DNA of 42,926 nucleotides from positions 5,863 to 48,788 of the forward strand of contig JAMDCU010000094.1 of the NCBI GenBank assembly GCA_023489485.1. Reading direction: 5' to 3'. This stretch comes from Chloroflexota bacterium. Its GTDB lineage: Bacteria; Chloroflexota; Anaerolineae; UBA4142. Below the pieces are notes generated by a model. The model worked only from the letters and a program-made list of their open reading frames with translations, was not told where the DNA came from and ran no database searches. How positions within the stretch are numbered: position 1 is the stretch's first letter; each line of letters opens with the position of its first letter. This document shows, in pieces, positions 6,698 to 14,968 of the stretch. Position numbers and translations under genes: made by a program.

Positions 6698-9523
6698 TTG
6701 CAGGATCAGGAACTTGACCAACTGCTGCAAAGGGAGGATGAGCGATATTTTTCCTCGATCGACCTGATTGCTGCGCACAACGCTCCGTCCCCTTCAGCCC
6801 GGAGCAACGCACATTGGGGCGTGGCCCAGTTCCGGTCCACAGAAGGCTTGGCAGGGCGCCGGCCTTATGCTGGAACAGAGAGCTTTGATGCCATCGAACA
6901 ACTCGCCGCCTGCCGGGGCAGTGAGTTGTTCCGGGCCGAGCATTGTAACGTCCAGCCGGTTTCCGGTACGAATGCCAACCTTGCTGTCTACCAGGCGCTC
7001 CTCAACCCCGGAGACAAGATTCTTTCCATGAGTCTTGAGTCTGGAGGACACCTCTCACACGGACACCCTCTCCACCTTGTTCGCCGGCTGTACGAAATCT
7101 CCCACTATTCCGTAGACCCCGAGACTTGCCTCATCGATTATGATCGACTCGCCGAGATAGCGCTGAAGGTCAAACCGCGCCTTATCATCACGGGGTATTC
7201 TTCTTACCCACGCGCGATCGACCTGGCTCGTTTTGCCCAGATCGGAGAGATGGTCGGGGCGCGCGTCATGGCGGATATCTCTCATATCGCCGGGATCGTG
7301 GCCGCTCGCCTGCATGATAACCCTGTCCACCATGGGATTATCGTCGCCTCCTCTGTCGAAAAGACACTCCGAGGGACCCGGGGCGGATTCATACTTTGCG
7401 GTAAGGATCTGGCACAGCAAATCGATCGAGGGGTTTTTCCAGGACTACAGGGGTCTATTGGATTGTCTCAGTTGGTTGCTACCGCGCACCTCTTTTGCGA
7501 GGCGTCTAGTAGCGAGTTTCGCGAATATCAATGTCAGGTTCTCAAGCACGCCCGCGCTCTGGCAGAAATCCTCTCTCGCCATGGGATTCCCCTGGTCGGC
7601 GGAGGCACGGATACGCACATGGTGCTTGTCAATGTCGGCGCCATTGGTTTGAGCGGAAAAGAGGCTGAGGAACGGCTCGCCCGGATCGGCATTCTCACTA
7701 ACCGTAATGTCATCCCCTTTGATCCCAAGCCTCCTTTCCAGGCAAGCGGGTTGCGCATCGGCACATCCGCGATCACCGGACGCGGCTATACGGACGCGGA
7801 AGTGAACCAAGTCGGCGAATTGGTGGCCGAGGCTCTCGTCACGCCTCGCTGGTCCGCGGCGCTCGAATCCGCCCTGTGCTCGCGCGTCGCCGGTCTGGTA
7901 GCGATCCAACGCGACCGCGATAATCTCCAAGATCTGCGCCGCGCGCGATCCCATTCTTTGCGGCTGGCGTCGGGCAGCGAGCTACAGAGATGCGGGACGG
8001 TGGGCGAGATATTGGTTCGAAATGCACGGTTCTTGCCGAACAAGATCGGTATCGTCTGCGGTGAAACCCGTGCGAGTTTCCGGGAAATGAATCTCCGCGT
8101 GAACGCGCTGGCCCACGGCTTGCTTTCGCTGGGCGTGCGCCAAGGCGACCGAGTTGGCATTCTTGCGCACAACTGCCACCGCTTTCTGGAATCCTACTTT
8201 GCCATTGCCAAGACGGGCGGCATCGTCGTGCCATTGAATAATCTGCTCTCGGTTGAGGAACTGGCCGCTCAGGTGAACGATTGTCTGGCCAAGATTGTGA
8301 TCGTGGGTGACCATCAACTCGAGCCGGCGCAAGCCGTACGATCCAGGTGCCCGGGGCTTGAAACACTGATCTTTTGGGGAGAGGGTCAACCCAGCGGCGT
8401 GATCGACTACGAAAGCATGCTCGCAGGCCAGCCCACAGGCGAGCCGCACGTATCTGTTTCTCCCAATGACCGCTATGCGATTCTCTATACGAGCGGGAGC
8501 ACCGGCCGCCCCAAGGGCGCGGTCATCACCCATCGCGCCCATACGATCAACGCCCTCTCTATGATCATCGAAGGCGACGTGCGCGAACAGGATGTGACTC
8601 TCAGCGTCCTGCCCATGTTTGCCGCTATCCCCGAGCAAATGATACCGCACCTGACCATGGGGGCGCGGGTCGTCGCGGTGCCCCGCTATGAGATCAAGAC
8701 AATGCTGGAGACCATTGCGCGGGAACGTGTGACTCACACCGATGTGGTACCTACGATATTGGGAGATATCCTGGCGTATCCGCGTCTGGACGAATGCGAT
8801 ACGAGTTCACTGCGGCACGTTCTGTACGGCTCGGCTCCAACGCCTCCGGCCGTAATCAAACGCTGGTGCGAACGGCTGCCCCACGCCGGTCTGTTCGAGG
8901 GTTATGGGACGCTCGAGTCGGGACCGCTCGCCGCCTGTCTCAAGCCTCAGGACCAATTGGTCAAGCTGGGCAGCGCCGGAAAACCGGTACTGCAAGCGGA
9001 GATGGCAATAGTAGACGAGCAAGACCGCCAGGTGCCGGCGGGCGAGGTGGGCGAAGTCGTCTGGCGGAGCGAATCGCTGTTCGAAGAATACTATGGACAG
9101 CCTGAGGAAACCGCGCGTGCACTCCGCAGCGGCTGGTTTCACAGCGGCGACATTGGAACACTGGATGCCGAAGGGTATCTCTACATTCTCGACCGGATAA
9201 AGGATCTCATCAAAACAGGTGGGCTGGGTGTCTCTTCGGTCGAAGTGGAACGCGTCCTATACGAGCATCCTGCGGTCTTGGAGGCGGCGGTGATCGGTAT
9301 TCCGCACGAACGTTGGGGGGAAGCGATCCACGCGGTCGTCGTCAAGTCGCAGGACTCGCTCACCGCGGATGAGCTGATCCAGTTCTGTGGATCACGGCTG
9401 ACTCGCTTCAAGATACCCAAGTCTGTCGAATTTGTCGATTGTCTTCCCAAAACCTCGATCGGCAAAATATCCAAGCGGGCGCTACGCTCCAAGTATTGGG
9501 CAGGCCGGGAGAAACAGGTCTAG
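6698..9523 (+). CDS. Fusion: SHMT-like PLP enzyme plus acyl-CoA synthetase
   Basis: The start TTG 6698 is chosen because GGAGG (6688-6692) precedes it by five bases and it gives the usual ~25 residues before the first SHMT motif; TTG 6608 is the upstream limit. Residues about 1-385 follow serine hydroxymethyltransferase: VQPVSGTNAN, SGGHLSHGHP, DISHIAGIVAA, the Schiff-base Lys (~K222) in VEKTLRGTRGG, and the carboxylate-binding Arg in GLRIGTSAIT. Several normally conserved residues differ: LIASEN reads LIAAHN, KYAEGYPGKRYY reads FRSTEGLAGRRPY (losing the catalytic Tyr of E. coli GlyA Y55), and THKTL reads VEKTL. Residues about 435-935 are an ANL-family adenylating enzyme: YTSGSTGRPKG, YGTLESGP, HSGDIGTLDAEG, DRIKDLIKTGG and the C-terminal Lys motif PKTSIGKISKRALR. 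It probably couples aldol/retro-aldol or condensation chemistry at an amino acid to CoA thioester formation. Substrate unknown. First gene of the operon. Confidence 0.85.
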   Translation: MQDQELDQLLQREDERYFSSIDLIAAHNAPSPSARSNAHWGVAQFRSTEGLAGRRPYAGTESFDAIEQLAACRGSELFRAEHCNVQPVSGTNANLAVYQALLNPGDKILSMSLESGGHLSHGHPLHLVRRLYEISHYSVDPETCLIDYDRLAEIALKVKPRLIITGYSSYPRAIDLARFAQIGEMVGARVMADISHIAGIVAARLHDNPVHHGIIVASSVEKTLRGTRGGFILCGKDLAQQIDRGVFPGLQGSIGLSQLVATAHLFCEASSSEFREYQCQVLKHARALAEILSRHGIPLVGGGTDTHMVLVNVGAIGLSGKEAEERLARIGILTNRNVIPFDPKPPFQASGLRIGTSAITGRGYTDAEVNQVGELVAEALVTPRWSAALESALCSRVAGLVAIQRDRDNLQDLRRARSHSLRLASGSELQRCGTVGEILVRNARFLPNKIGIVCGETRASFREMNLRVNALAHGLLSLGVRQGDRVGILAHNCHRFLESYFAIAKTGGIVVPLNNLLSVEELAAQVNDCLAKIVIVGDHQLEPAQAVRSRCPGLETLIFWGEGQPSGVIDYESMLAGQPTGEPHVSVSPNDRYAILYTSGSTGRPKGAVITHRAHTINALSMIIEGDVREQDVTLSVLPMFAAIPEQMIPHLTMGARVVAVPRYEIKTMLETIARERVTHTDVVPTILGDILAYPRLDECDTSSLRHVLYGSAPTPPAVIKRWCERLPHAGLFEGYGTLESGPLAACLKPQDQLVKLGSAGKPVLQAEMAIVDEQDRQVPAGEVGEVVWRSESLFEEYYGQPEETARALRSGWFHSGDIGTLDAEGYLYILDRIKDLIKTGGLGVSSVEVERVLYEHPAVLEAAVIGIPHERWGEAIHAVVVKSQDSLTADELIQFCGSRLTRFKIPKSVEFVDCLPKTSIGKISKRALRSKYWAGREKQV

Positions 9524-9621
9524 AGAGCCGGCGCTCTAGGAAGGGGGTGGTACTCACTGGACGACCTGAACAGCACATGCCGCACAGTCCGTATCTTGAG
9601 AGATTGACACAAGGAGGAGAG

Positions 9622-10674
9622 GTGAACAAAAGGCTCTGGATCGCAATGGCGATTGTCCTGCTCGTGGCTATGGTCGCTGCATGCACCGCGGCGCCTACGC
9701 CCGCCCCTACTCAGGCCCCCCCGACGGCCGCCCCCCAATCGTCCAACAGTTCAAGCGCGCCGGCGAGCTCGTCGACTACCGGCAAGACCTTTCAGATCGG
9801 TATCACCGTTATCGTCGAGCACCCCGTGCTGACCGCAATGCAAAAGGGGTTTCAAGACCGGATGAAAGAACTCGGCTATGTCGAGGGCAAGAACGTCGTG
9901 TATGAAGTGAAGAATGCCCAAGGTGATCTTACGAACGCGACAACTATAGCCAAGCAGTTCGTGGCCTCCAAGAAAGACATGATCGTTGGCCTCGGCACTC
10001 CGTCCATCGTGGCGGCGGCCAAAGAGACCAAAGATATTCCAATCGTATTTGCCGGAATGACCGACCCGGTGGGAAGCGGTGTGGTTAAGACCATGGACCA
10101 GCCGGGCGGAAATGTCACTGGAACCACCGACTGGGTGCCGCCCGAAGATCAACTCGCCGTCCTAAAAGAGGCCTACCCCAATGCCAAGAATATCGGAATC
10201 ATTTTCAACCCCTCTGAGGCAAATAGCAAGAGTTGGTTGGATACGGCAACTCCCGCGGCACAAAAAGTTGGTTTGACTTTCGTCACAGTTCCCGTCGCGG
10301 CCACCGGCGATCTACAGGCGGCGGCGCAATCTCTGGTAGGGCGTGTCGACTTGATCCTTGCCGGACCCGACAATACGGTGTCGGGCGGCATGGAAATCAT
10401 TGCCAAAGTCGCGATATCCAACAAACTGCCAGTGCTGAGCATCGCCCAGGAGAATGCTGCCCAGGGTGCCCTGATGGGTATGGGTGTCGACTATTACAAG
10501 TTGGGACAGATGGCGGCCGACCAGGCTGACAAAATCTTCAAAGGAGAGTCGCCAAGCACCATCGCGGTCCAGAAGCTTCCGCAGTTGGTTATTACCGTCA
10601 ACACAAAGACAGCTGCCGCTATCGGAGCCAAGCTGCCCGATTCGATCATGAACCGCGCCACCAAGACCGAATAA
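9622..10674 (+). CDS. TrpX-type ABC transporter substrate-binding lipoprotein
   Basis: The start is GTG 9622, preceded by AAGGAGGAGAG; the frame is open further upstream but that would spoil the signal peptide. The N-terminus is a lipoprotein signal (NKRLWIAMAIVLLVAMVAAC, lipobox VAAC with Cys21), followed by a Pro/Thr/Ala/Ser linker of about 35 residues. The mature part matches the ABC_sub_bind (TrpX) family: FQIGITVIVEHPVL, LGYVEGKNVVYEVKNAQGD, IPIVFAGMTDPVGSGVV and GVDYYKLGQMAADQA. These proteins present amino-acid-like ligands to LivH-like permeases. The 350-residue length is normal. It is followed by a strong hairpin and the permease gene. A paralogue lies at 39302-40369. Confidence 0.88.
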   Translation: MNKRLWIAMAIVLLVAMVAACTAAPTPAPTQAPPTAAPQSSNSSSAPASSSTTGKTFQIGITVIVEHPVLTAMQKGFQDRMKELGYVEGKNVVYEVKNAQGDLTNATTIAKQFVASKKDMIVGLGTPSIVAAAKETKDIPIVFAGMTDPVGSGVVKTMDQPGGNVTGTTDWVPPEDQLAVLKEAYPNAKNIGIIFNPSEANSKSWLDTATPAAQKVGLTFVTVPVAATGDLQAAAQSLVGRVDLILAGPDNTVSGGMEIIAKVAISNKLPVLSIAQENAAQGALMGMGVDYYKLGQMAADQADKIFKGESPSTIAVQKLPQLVITVNTKTAAAIGAKLPDSIMNRATKTE

Positions 10675-10681
10675 CAGTCGC

Positions 10682-10723
10682 ATCAGTCCTCGGGGGTGGC
10701 CTCCACTGCCCCCGAGGACTGAT
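10682..10723 (+). other. Strong intercistronic stem-loop after the binding-protein gene
   Basis: ATCAGTCCTCGGGGG (10682-10696) pairs perfectly with CCCCCGAGGACTGAT (10709-10723) across a 12-base loop. No T-tract follows, so it is more likely an mRNA-stabilising or partial attenuating hairpin that keeps the binding protein more abundant than the permease. Confidence 0.65.
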
Positions 10724-10744
10724 CACAGGAAGGACAAGCCCTCC

Positions 10745-11735
10745 ATGGACTTGGTCACAATTGCAGTACAGATCTTGCTGATCGGAATGGAGACAGGCCT
10801 GCCTCTCGTCTTTATGTTCCTGGGGGTTTATCTCATATTCCGTCTGCTGGATGATTTCGACCTAAGCGTCCAGGGTACCTTTCCCATGGGCGGTGCCACC
10901 GTGGCTGTGCTTCTCGCCCGCGGGATGAATCCGCTTGCGGCAACGGCGTTCGCGGTCTTGGCCGGGTGCGTGGCGGGCCTGGTGACGGGCCTCATTCACA
11001 CTCGTTTGCATGTCACGCTGCTGTTGGCCGGTATCATTTCGATGATTGGTCTGTACACGATCAACCTGCATATCATGGGCGGCCCGAACGTGCCACTCTT
11101 GAATGTCCCTACGATCTTGGGATTCGTTCGCCGACGACTATGGCGGACTGGAGCACGGCATCGTGGTGAGCGCGGCAATGCTCGTCCTGCTCGGCCTTTT
11201 CGTCGGCGGGCTGATTTATCTGCTGAACACCGAGCTGGGTTTGGCCATCCGGGCCACCGGCGGCAATCCCGCTATGGCGCGCAGCATGGGTGTCAATACG
11301 GCAGGAATTACCATCCTGTGCGTCGTGCTGGCCAACGGGCTTATTGCGCTTTCCGGCGCTCTGGTTGCCCAGGACCAGGGCTATGCAGACATATCGATGG
11401 GGACAGGTTCGATCGTCGCGGGAATTGCGTCCATTCTGCTGGGTGAGTTGATTGTACGCAAACCGGGTCGAGTCAAGCGTGGAGTTGTCGCCGTGGTGAT
11501 CGGTACCCTGGCCTACCGCCTCCTCTTTACGTTGGCGCTCCGGCTCGGGCTGGAGCCTTTCGACCTGCAACTATTCACGGCGGTCACGCTCTTGTTCGCG
11601 CTGGTTATTCCGAGGGGAGTGCAGCAGGTCCAGTCGCAGCAAAAGCAGTGGGGGCGGCTGTACCAGCTATTGGGCAAGCGGCCAGTGCGAATGCCTCAGG
11701 AGGGATTGAGCCATGTTGCAGCTGGAAGACGTTAG
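10745..11735 (+). pseudogene. ABC permease of the TrpX-type importer, split by a frameshift
   Basis: The gene starts at ATG 10745 behind AGGAAGG. The first frame gives membrane segments (LPLVFMFLGVYLIFRLLDDF, TFPMGGATVAVLL) through NVPTILG. At about 11118-11128 homology jumps to the next frame (FADDYGG, then LLNTELGLAIRATGGNPAMA, VLANGLIALSGALVAQDQGY, GVVAVVIGTLAYRLLFTLAL). The paralogue at 38277-39239 is continuous across the same point, so one extra base (or loss of two) splits the gene. This is BPD_transp_2, the LivH/TrpY class, with about eight to ten membrane helices. The 3' end overlaps the ATPase start at 11713. It could be a sequencing or assembly error or a real inactivation; I see no programmed slippery site. 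Confidence 0.75.
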
Positions 11736-13701
11736 GGTCGTCTTTAGCAAAGGGACGCCGACCGAAACCGTTGCCTTGAATAATGTGAGTCTCGACGTGA
11801 AAAAGGGCGACTATATTACGATCATCGGCAGCAACGGCGCCGGCAAGACGACTATGATCGAGACAATTTCCGGGACCGTCTCGGCGGAGAGCGGCCGGAT
11901 TACGCTCATGGGAAAAGACATTGGCAAGCTAGCCGACCACGAACGCGCCCGCTTTATCGGTCGCGTCTTTCAGAACCCTCTGGCCGGGACCACTCCGCTC
12001 ATGTCCATTGAGGAAAATCTCGCTCTCGCTGCCCTGCGCGGGCAGACCCGTACGATACGTTTGGGGGTCACGACCAAACGTCGGAACGAATTTCGAGATG
12101 CGCTCGCCCAACTCGACATTGGACTGGAGAATCGTCTTTCGGACTCGGTCTCCTTGCTTTCCGGCGGCCAACGCCAGTGTTTGACGCTCGTGATGGCGAC
12201 CTTGCGCAAGCCGGACCTACTCCTGTTGGACGAGCACACCGCGGCGCTCGATCCCAAGAACCAGGAACTGGTCATGCAGATCACGGACCGGATTATTGCC
12301 GAGCACAACCTCACGGCGCTGATGGTGACGCACAACATGTCCCAGGCTCTCCAACACGGGAACCGGACGATCATGATGCACCAGGGAAACATCGTCGCGT
12401 GCTTTGGGCAGGAGGAGCGGCAAGCCCTCACGCCGGAACAACTCGTGGCCAAGTTTCACCAGGTCCCCGGCGCGGAGTTGGAAGACCGCACCCTATTATC
12501 CATTCCTGCAGAGCCCTGCGTTCAAGTCCAGACACCCGACTCGAATGGCCGTGCGCAGTTCATGAACGACGGCGCAAGCGCGCTTGAAACGGGTGCGTAT
12601 ATTGCCGAGCACCGATTGGAATTCATCCGCGACTGGAAATCGGACCATCCGGATAAACCTTTGGTCGGCTGGGTCTATACGAACGATCCCGAAGAGATCG
12701 TCCATGCGGCTGGCTTGACGCCGCTCCGGATTTTTGGCGACAGCGCGCGTACACAGGCGCCGGACAAGTATCTGCCGACCGGAGTCTGCGCGTTCGCTCG
12801 CAGCTATCTGGATATGGCACTGCAGGGTCGCTATGATTTTCTCGACGGGTTGGTCATGGCCCAGTCCTGCGATACCAATTTCAAGGTCTTTGACATCTAT
12901 CGCCGCCAGGTCGTGCGTCCTCCCTTCAAGTATTTTGTCCATATGCCGCATGTCATATCGTCCGAATCGTTCGAATTTTGGATGCGGGAACTGGACGAGT
13001 TTAGCCGCTCCCTAGCTCAGGCCTTTGACGTCGCTATTACCGACGAGCGACTCTATTCCTCGATCGAGGTGTATAACCGTCATCGCGCGCTGTTGAAAGA
13101 GTTGTACGGTCTGCGCAAGCCCGATCCCCCACTCGTCTCCGGTGTCGAGGCGTTTCAACTGGCCCTGGCCAGCGTCACCTTGCCCAAGGAAGAGGCCAAC
13201 ACGCTCCTGGAAAAAGCTATCCAGGAGATCAAAACACGCGTGAACCTGATCCCGCGCCGGCCCCGGTTGCTGCTGGCCGGGTCGCTCGTGGACAATCCCG
13301 CGATTGTGCGGACGGTCGAGGACGCGGGCGCGAACGTTGTGGCGGATACTCTCTGCACTGGCAGCCGGTACTTTTGGGATACCATTGAGCAGAATGGTAA
13401 TCCCCTACGCGCGATCGGTCGCTATCACCTGGAACGCCCCATCAATCCATGGCAGCATCCGACCGAGTCAGGCAATGTGGCCTTTATGCAAAAGATGTGT
13501 GAAGAATTCCAGGTGGATGGCGTGGTGTTTCAGACCATGCGATTCTGCGACCCGTATGGGTTTGATGCCCCTCTGATCATGGAAAGCCTGGAAAAGCGAG
13601 GAATTCCCGCTCTGCATCTTCACCACAACTATAACGAGGTGGCATGGGCCTCTCTGCGCAACCGCCTGGAGGCTTTTGTGGAAATGGTTTCGGGGGTCTA
13701 G
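11713..13701 (+). CDS. Fusion: ABC importer ATPase plus 2-hydroxyacyl-CoA dehydratase HgdB-like subunit
   Basis: Residues 1-~263 are a complete ABC ATPase: Walker A GSNGAGKT (39-46), signature LLSGGQRQ (148-155), Walker B LLLLDEH (169-175) and the H-loop in MVTHN. This matches the stand-alone paralogue at 37474-38274, which stops where the fusion continues. After a ~20-residue linker, residues ~284-662 form a full HgdB/BcrB/FldC-type subunit: WVYTNDPEEIVHAAGLTPLR, and the three Cys expected to hold the [4Fe-4S] cluster in PTGVCAF (C359), AQSCDTN (C386) and RFCDPYG (C612). An internal ATG at 12562 (M284) marks a likely ancestral start but lacks a ribosome-binding site. The frame is open without any stop. 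The dehydratase part works with the next gene product on a 2-hydroxyacyl-CoA. Confidence 0.85.
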   Translation: MLQLEDVRVVFSKGTPTETVALNNVSLDVKKGDYITIIGSNGAGKTTMIETISGTVSAESGRITLMGKDIGKLADHERARFIGRVFQNPLAGTTPLMSIEENLALAALRGQTRTIRLGVTTKRRNEFRDALAQLDIGLENRLSDSVSLLSGGQRQCLTLVMATLRKPDLLLLDEHTAALDPKNQELVMQITDRIIAEHNLTALMVTHNMSQALQHGNRTIMMHQGNIVACFGQEERQALTPEQLVAKFHQVPGAELEDRTLLSIPAEPCVQVQTPDSNGRAQFMNDGASALETGAYIAEHRLEFIRDWKSDHPDKPLVGWVYTNDPEEIVHAAGLTPLRIFGDSARTQAPDKYLPTGVCAFARSYLDMALQGRYDFLDGLVMAQSCDTNFKVFDIYRRQVVRPPFKYFVHMPHVISSESFEFWMRELDEFSRSLAQAFDVAITDERLYSSIEVYNRHRALLKELYGLRKPDPPLVSGVEAFQLALASVTLPKEEANTLLEKAIQEIKTRVNLIPRRPRLLLAGSLVDNPAIVRTVEDAGANVVADTLCTGSRYFWDTIEQNGNPLRAIGRYHLERPINPWQHPTESGNVAFMQKMCEEFQVDGVVFQTMRFCDPYGFDAPLIMESLEKRGIPALHLHHNYNEVAWASLRNRLEAFVEMVSGV

Positions 13702-13705
13702 CCGC

Positions 13706-14968
13706 ATGACCACGACTTCGCGTTCCCAGAAGAGCATGATTGCGGCCCGAGAAGTCTACGGGCTGGTCAAATCCTACTATCAAGAGATGCGCCAGGCGCG
13801 CGAGCAGGGAGTACCGGTCGTCTGGTATTCCGGACAGGCGCCGGTCGAACTGCTAGAAGCCGCCGGTGTCTTTCCATACCTGATTGAGCAGTACTGTCCC
13901 GTTGCCGCTGCCAAACAACTGGCGCCTCTGTATCTGGATGCGGCTGAGCGGCGCGGCTACTCGGAAGAATTGTGTTCCTACGCCACCGTGCCCATCGGCG
14001 TCGCACTTGAGATCGACAATCCGCGCTTTCATCATGCCAATGGCGGGCCCGTCAAGCCGGACTTTTTGGTCACCTCACATTTTCTCTGCGACCAGCGGGT
14101 CAAATACATCAAAGCCATCGGCCGTATCTTGGATCGGCCCGTGGGTGTGATCGACTGCGTGCATAACATCGATATCGAGGAACCTTCTGACATCAAGCAA
14201 TATCACCTCGACTATTACGTCACCCAGTATCAGGAGTTGATTCGGTTCGTCGAGCAGCAGACCGGGCGACCCTACGATATGAATCGCCTTGGCGAGGTGG
14301 TCGAAGAATTCAACCACGGCATTCGTCTCTTTATGGCGGGACTGGAATACCAGCAGAGCGTCCCGGCTCCCATGTCCGCCTCGGACTTTTTCGCCATCAT
14401 GTTCCCGCTCTTTGTGCGCCCGGGGCGACGAGAGACAACCGAGTTCTGCGGGCGGTTTCACGACGAAATGAAGGCACGGTCCGAGCAGGGCATAGGAGCG
14501 GTCACGCCGGAGAAATATCGCCTGATGTTTGACGGCCTCCCCATGTGGTTCAACCTAGGACTGCTCAACTATTTTGAGGAGGCGGGGGCTTCGTTCGCGG
14601 CTTTTACCATGTACATCGATCGTTTCATCGAGCTCGACCCCGAACGCCCCCTGGAGAGCATGGCCCGCCGCGAACTCTTGAATCATATCAATTCACATGC
14701 ACTCCGGCGTATCGAGTATGTCGGCGAGATTGCGCGCAAATTCAAACTTGATGGGATATTCATGCCAGGCTTTGAATCTTGCAAGCCGATCTATGTGCAT
14801 CAGGAGGAACTCAAGCGCGCGATGCGCGGGCGGCTTGACCTTCCTACCCTGTCTTTTGAAACCGATTTTCTCGACGAGAGATATTACTCGGATGCACTCG
14901 CCAAGAGCCGTATCGATGCTTTTCTCGAAATCCTTGAAGAGAGGAGAGCGGTAGCATGTATGCCCTAG
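13706..14968 (+). CDS. 2-hydroxyacyl-CoA dehydratase, HgdA/FldB-like subunit
   Basis: The start is ATG 13706, four bases after the fusion stop. The 420-residue protein matches the second subunit of 2-hydroxyacyl-CoA dehydratases / benzoyl-CoA-reductase-like enzymes. Visible motifs: WYSGQAPVELLEAAGVFPYL near the N-terminus, candidate cluster cysteines in SEELCSYA (C90), HFLCDQRVKYIK (C128) and FESCKPIYV (C359). The family removes water from (R)-2-hydroxyacyl-CoA through a ketyl radical after one-electron ATP-driven activation, and is oxygen-sensitive. It sits between the HgdB-like fusion and the activator gene, the usual order of partners. The exact substrate cannot be told from sequence. Confidence 0.88.
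   Translation: MTTTSRSQKSMIAAREVYGLVKSYYQEMRQAREQGVPVVWYSGQAPVELLEAAGVFPYLIEQYCPVAAAKQLAPLYLDAAERRGYSEELCSYATVPIGVALEIDNPRFHHANGGPVKPDFLVTSHFLCDQRVKYIKAIGRILDRPVGVIDCVHNIDIEEPSDIKQYHLDYYVTQYQELIRFVEQQTGRPYDMNRLGEVVEEFNHGIRLFMAGLEYQQSVPAPMSASDFFAIMFPLFVRPGRRETTEFCGRFHDEMKARSEQGIGAVTPEKYRLMFDGLPMWFNLGLLNYFEEAGASFAAFTMYIDRFIELDPERPLESMARRELLNHINSHALRRIEYVGEIARKFKLDGIFMPGFESCKPIYVHQEELKRAMRGRLDLPTLSFETDFLDERYYSDALAKSRIDAFLEILEERRAVACMP

Noticed and set aside
7982-8737. Long minus-strand open frame inside the SHMT-ligase gene
   Set aside because: It is antisense to strongly conserved coding sequence and has no recognisable domain; GC-rich third positions produce such shadows.
11103-11446. Programmed frameshift in the permease gene
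   Set aside because: No slippery heptamer or downstream structure was seen at the junction, and the paralogous permease needs no shift. An indel or sequencing error is simpler.
12562-13701. Separate dehydratase subunit gene starting at the internal ATG 12562
   Set aside because: There is no ribosome-binding site before this ATG and the upstream frame is open without a stop, so the fused reading is preferred, although internal initiation cannot be excluded.
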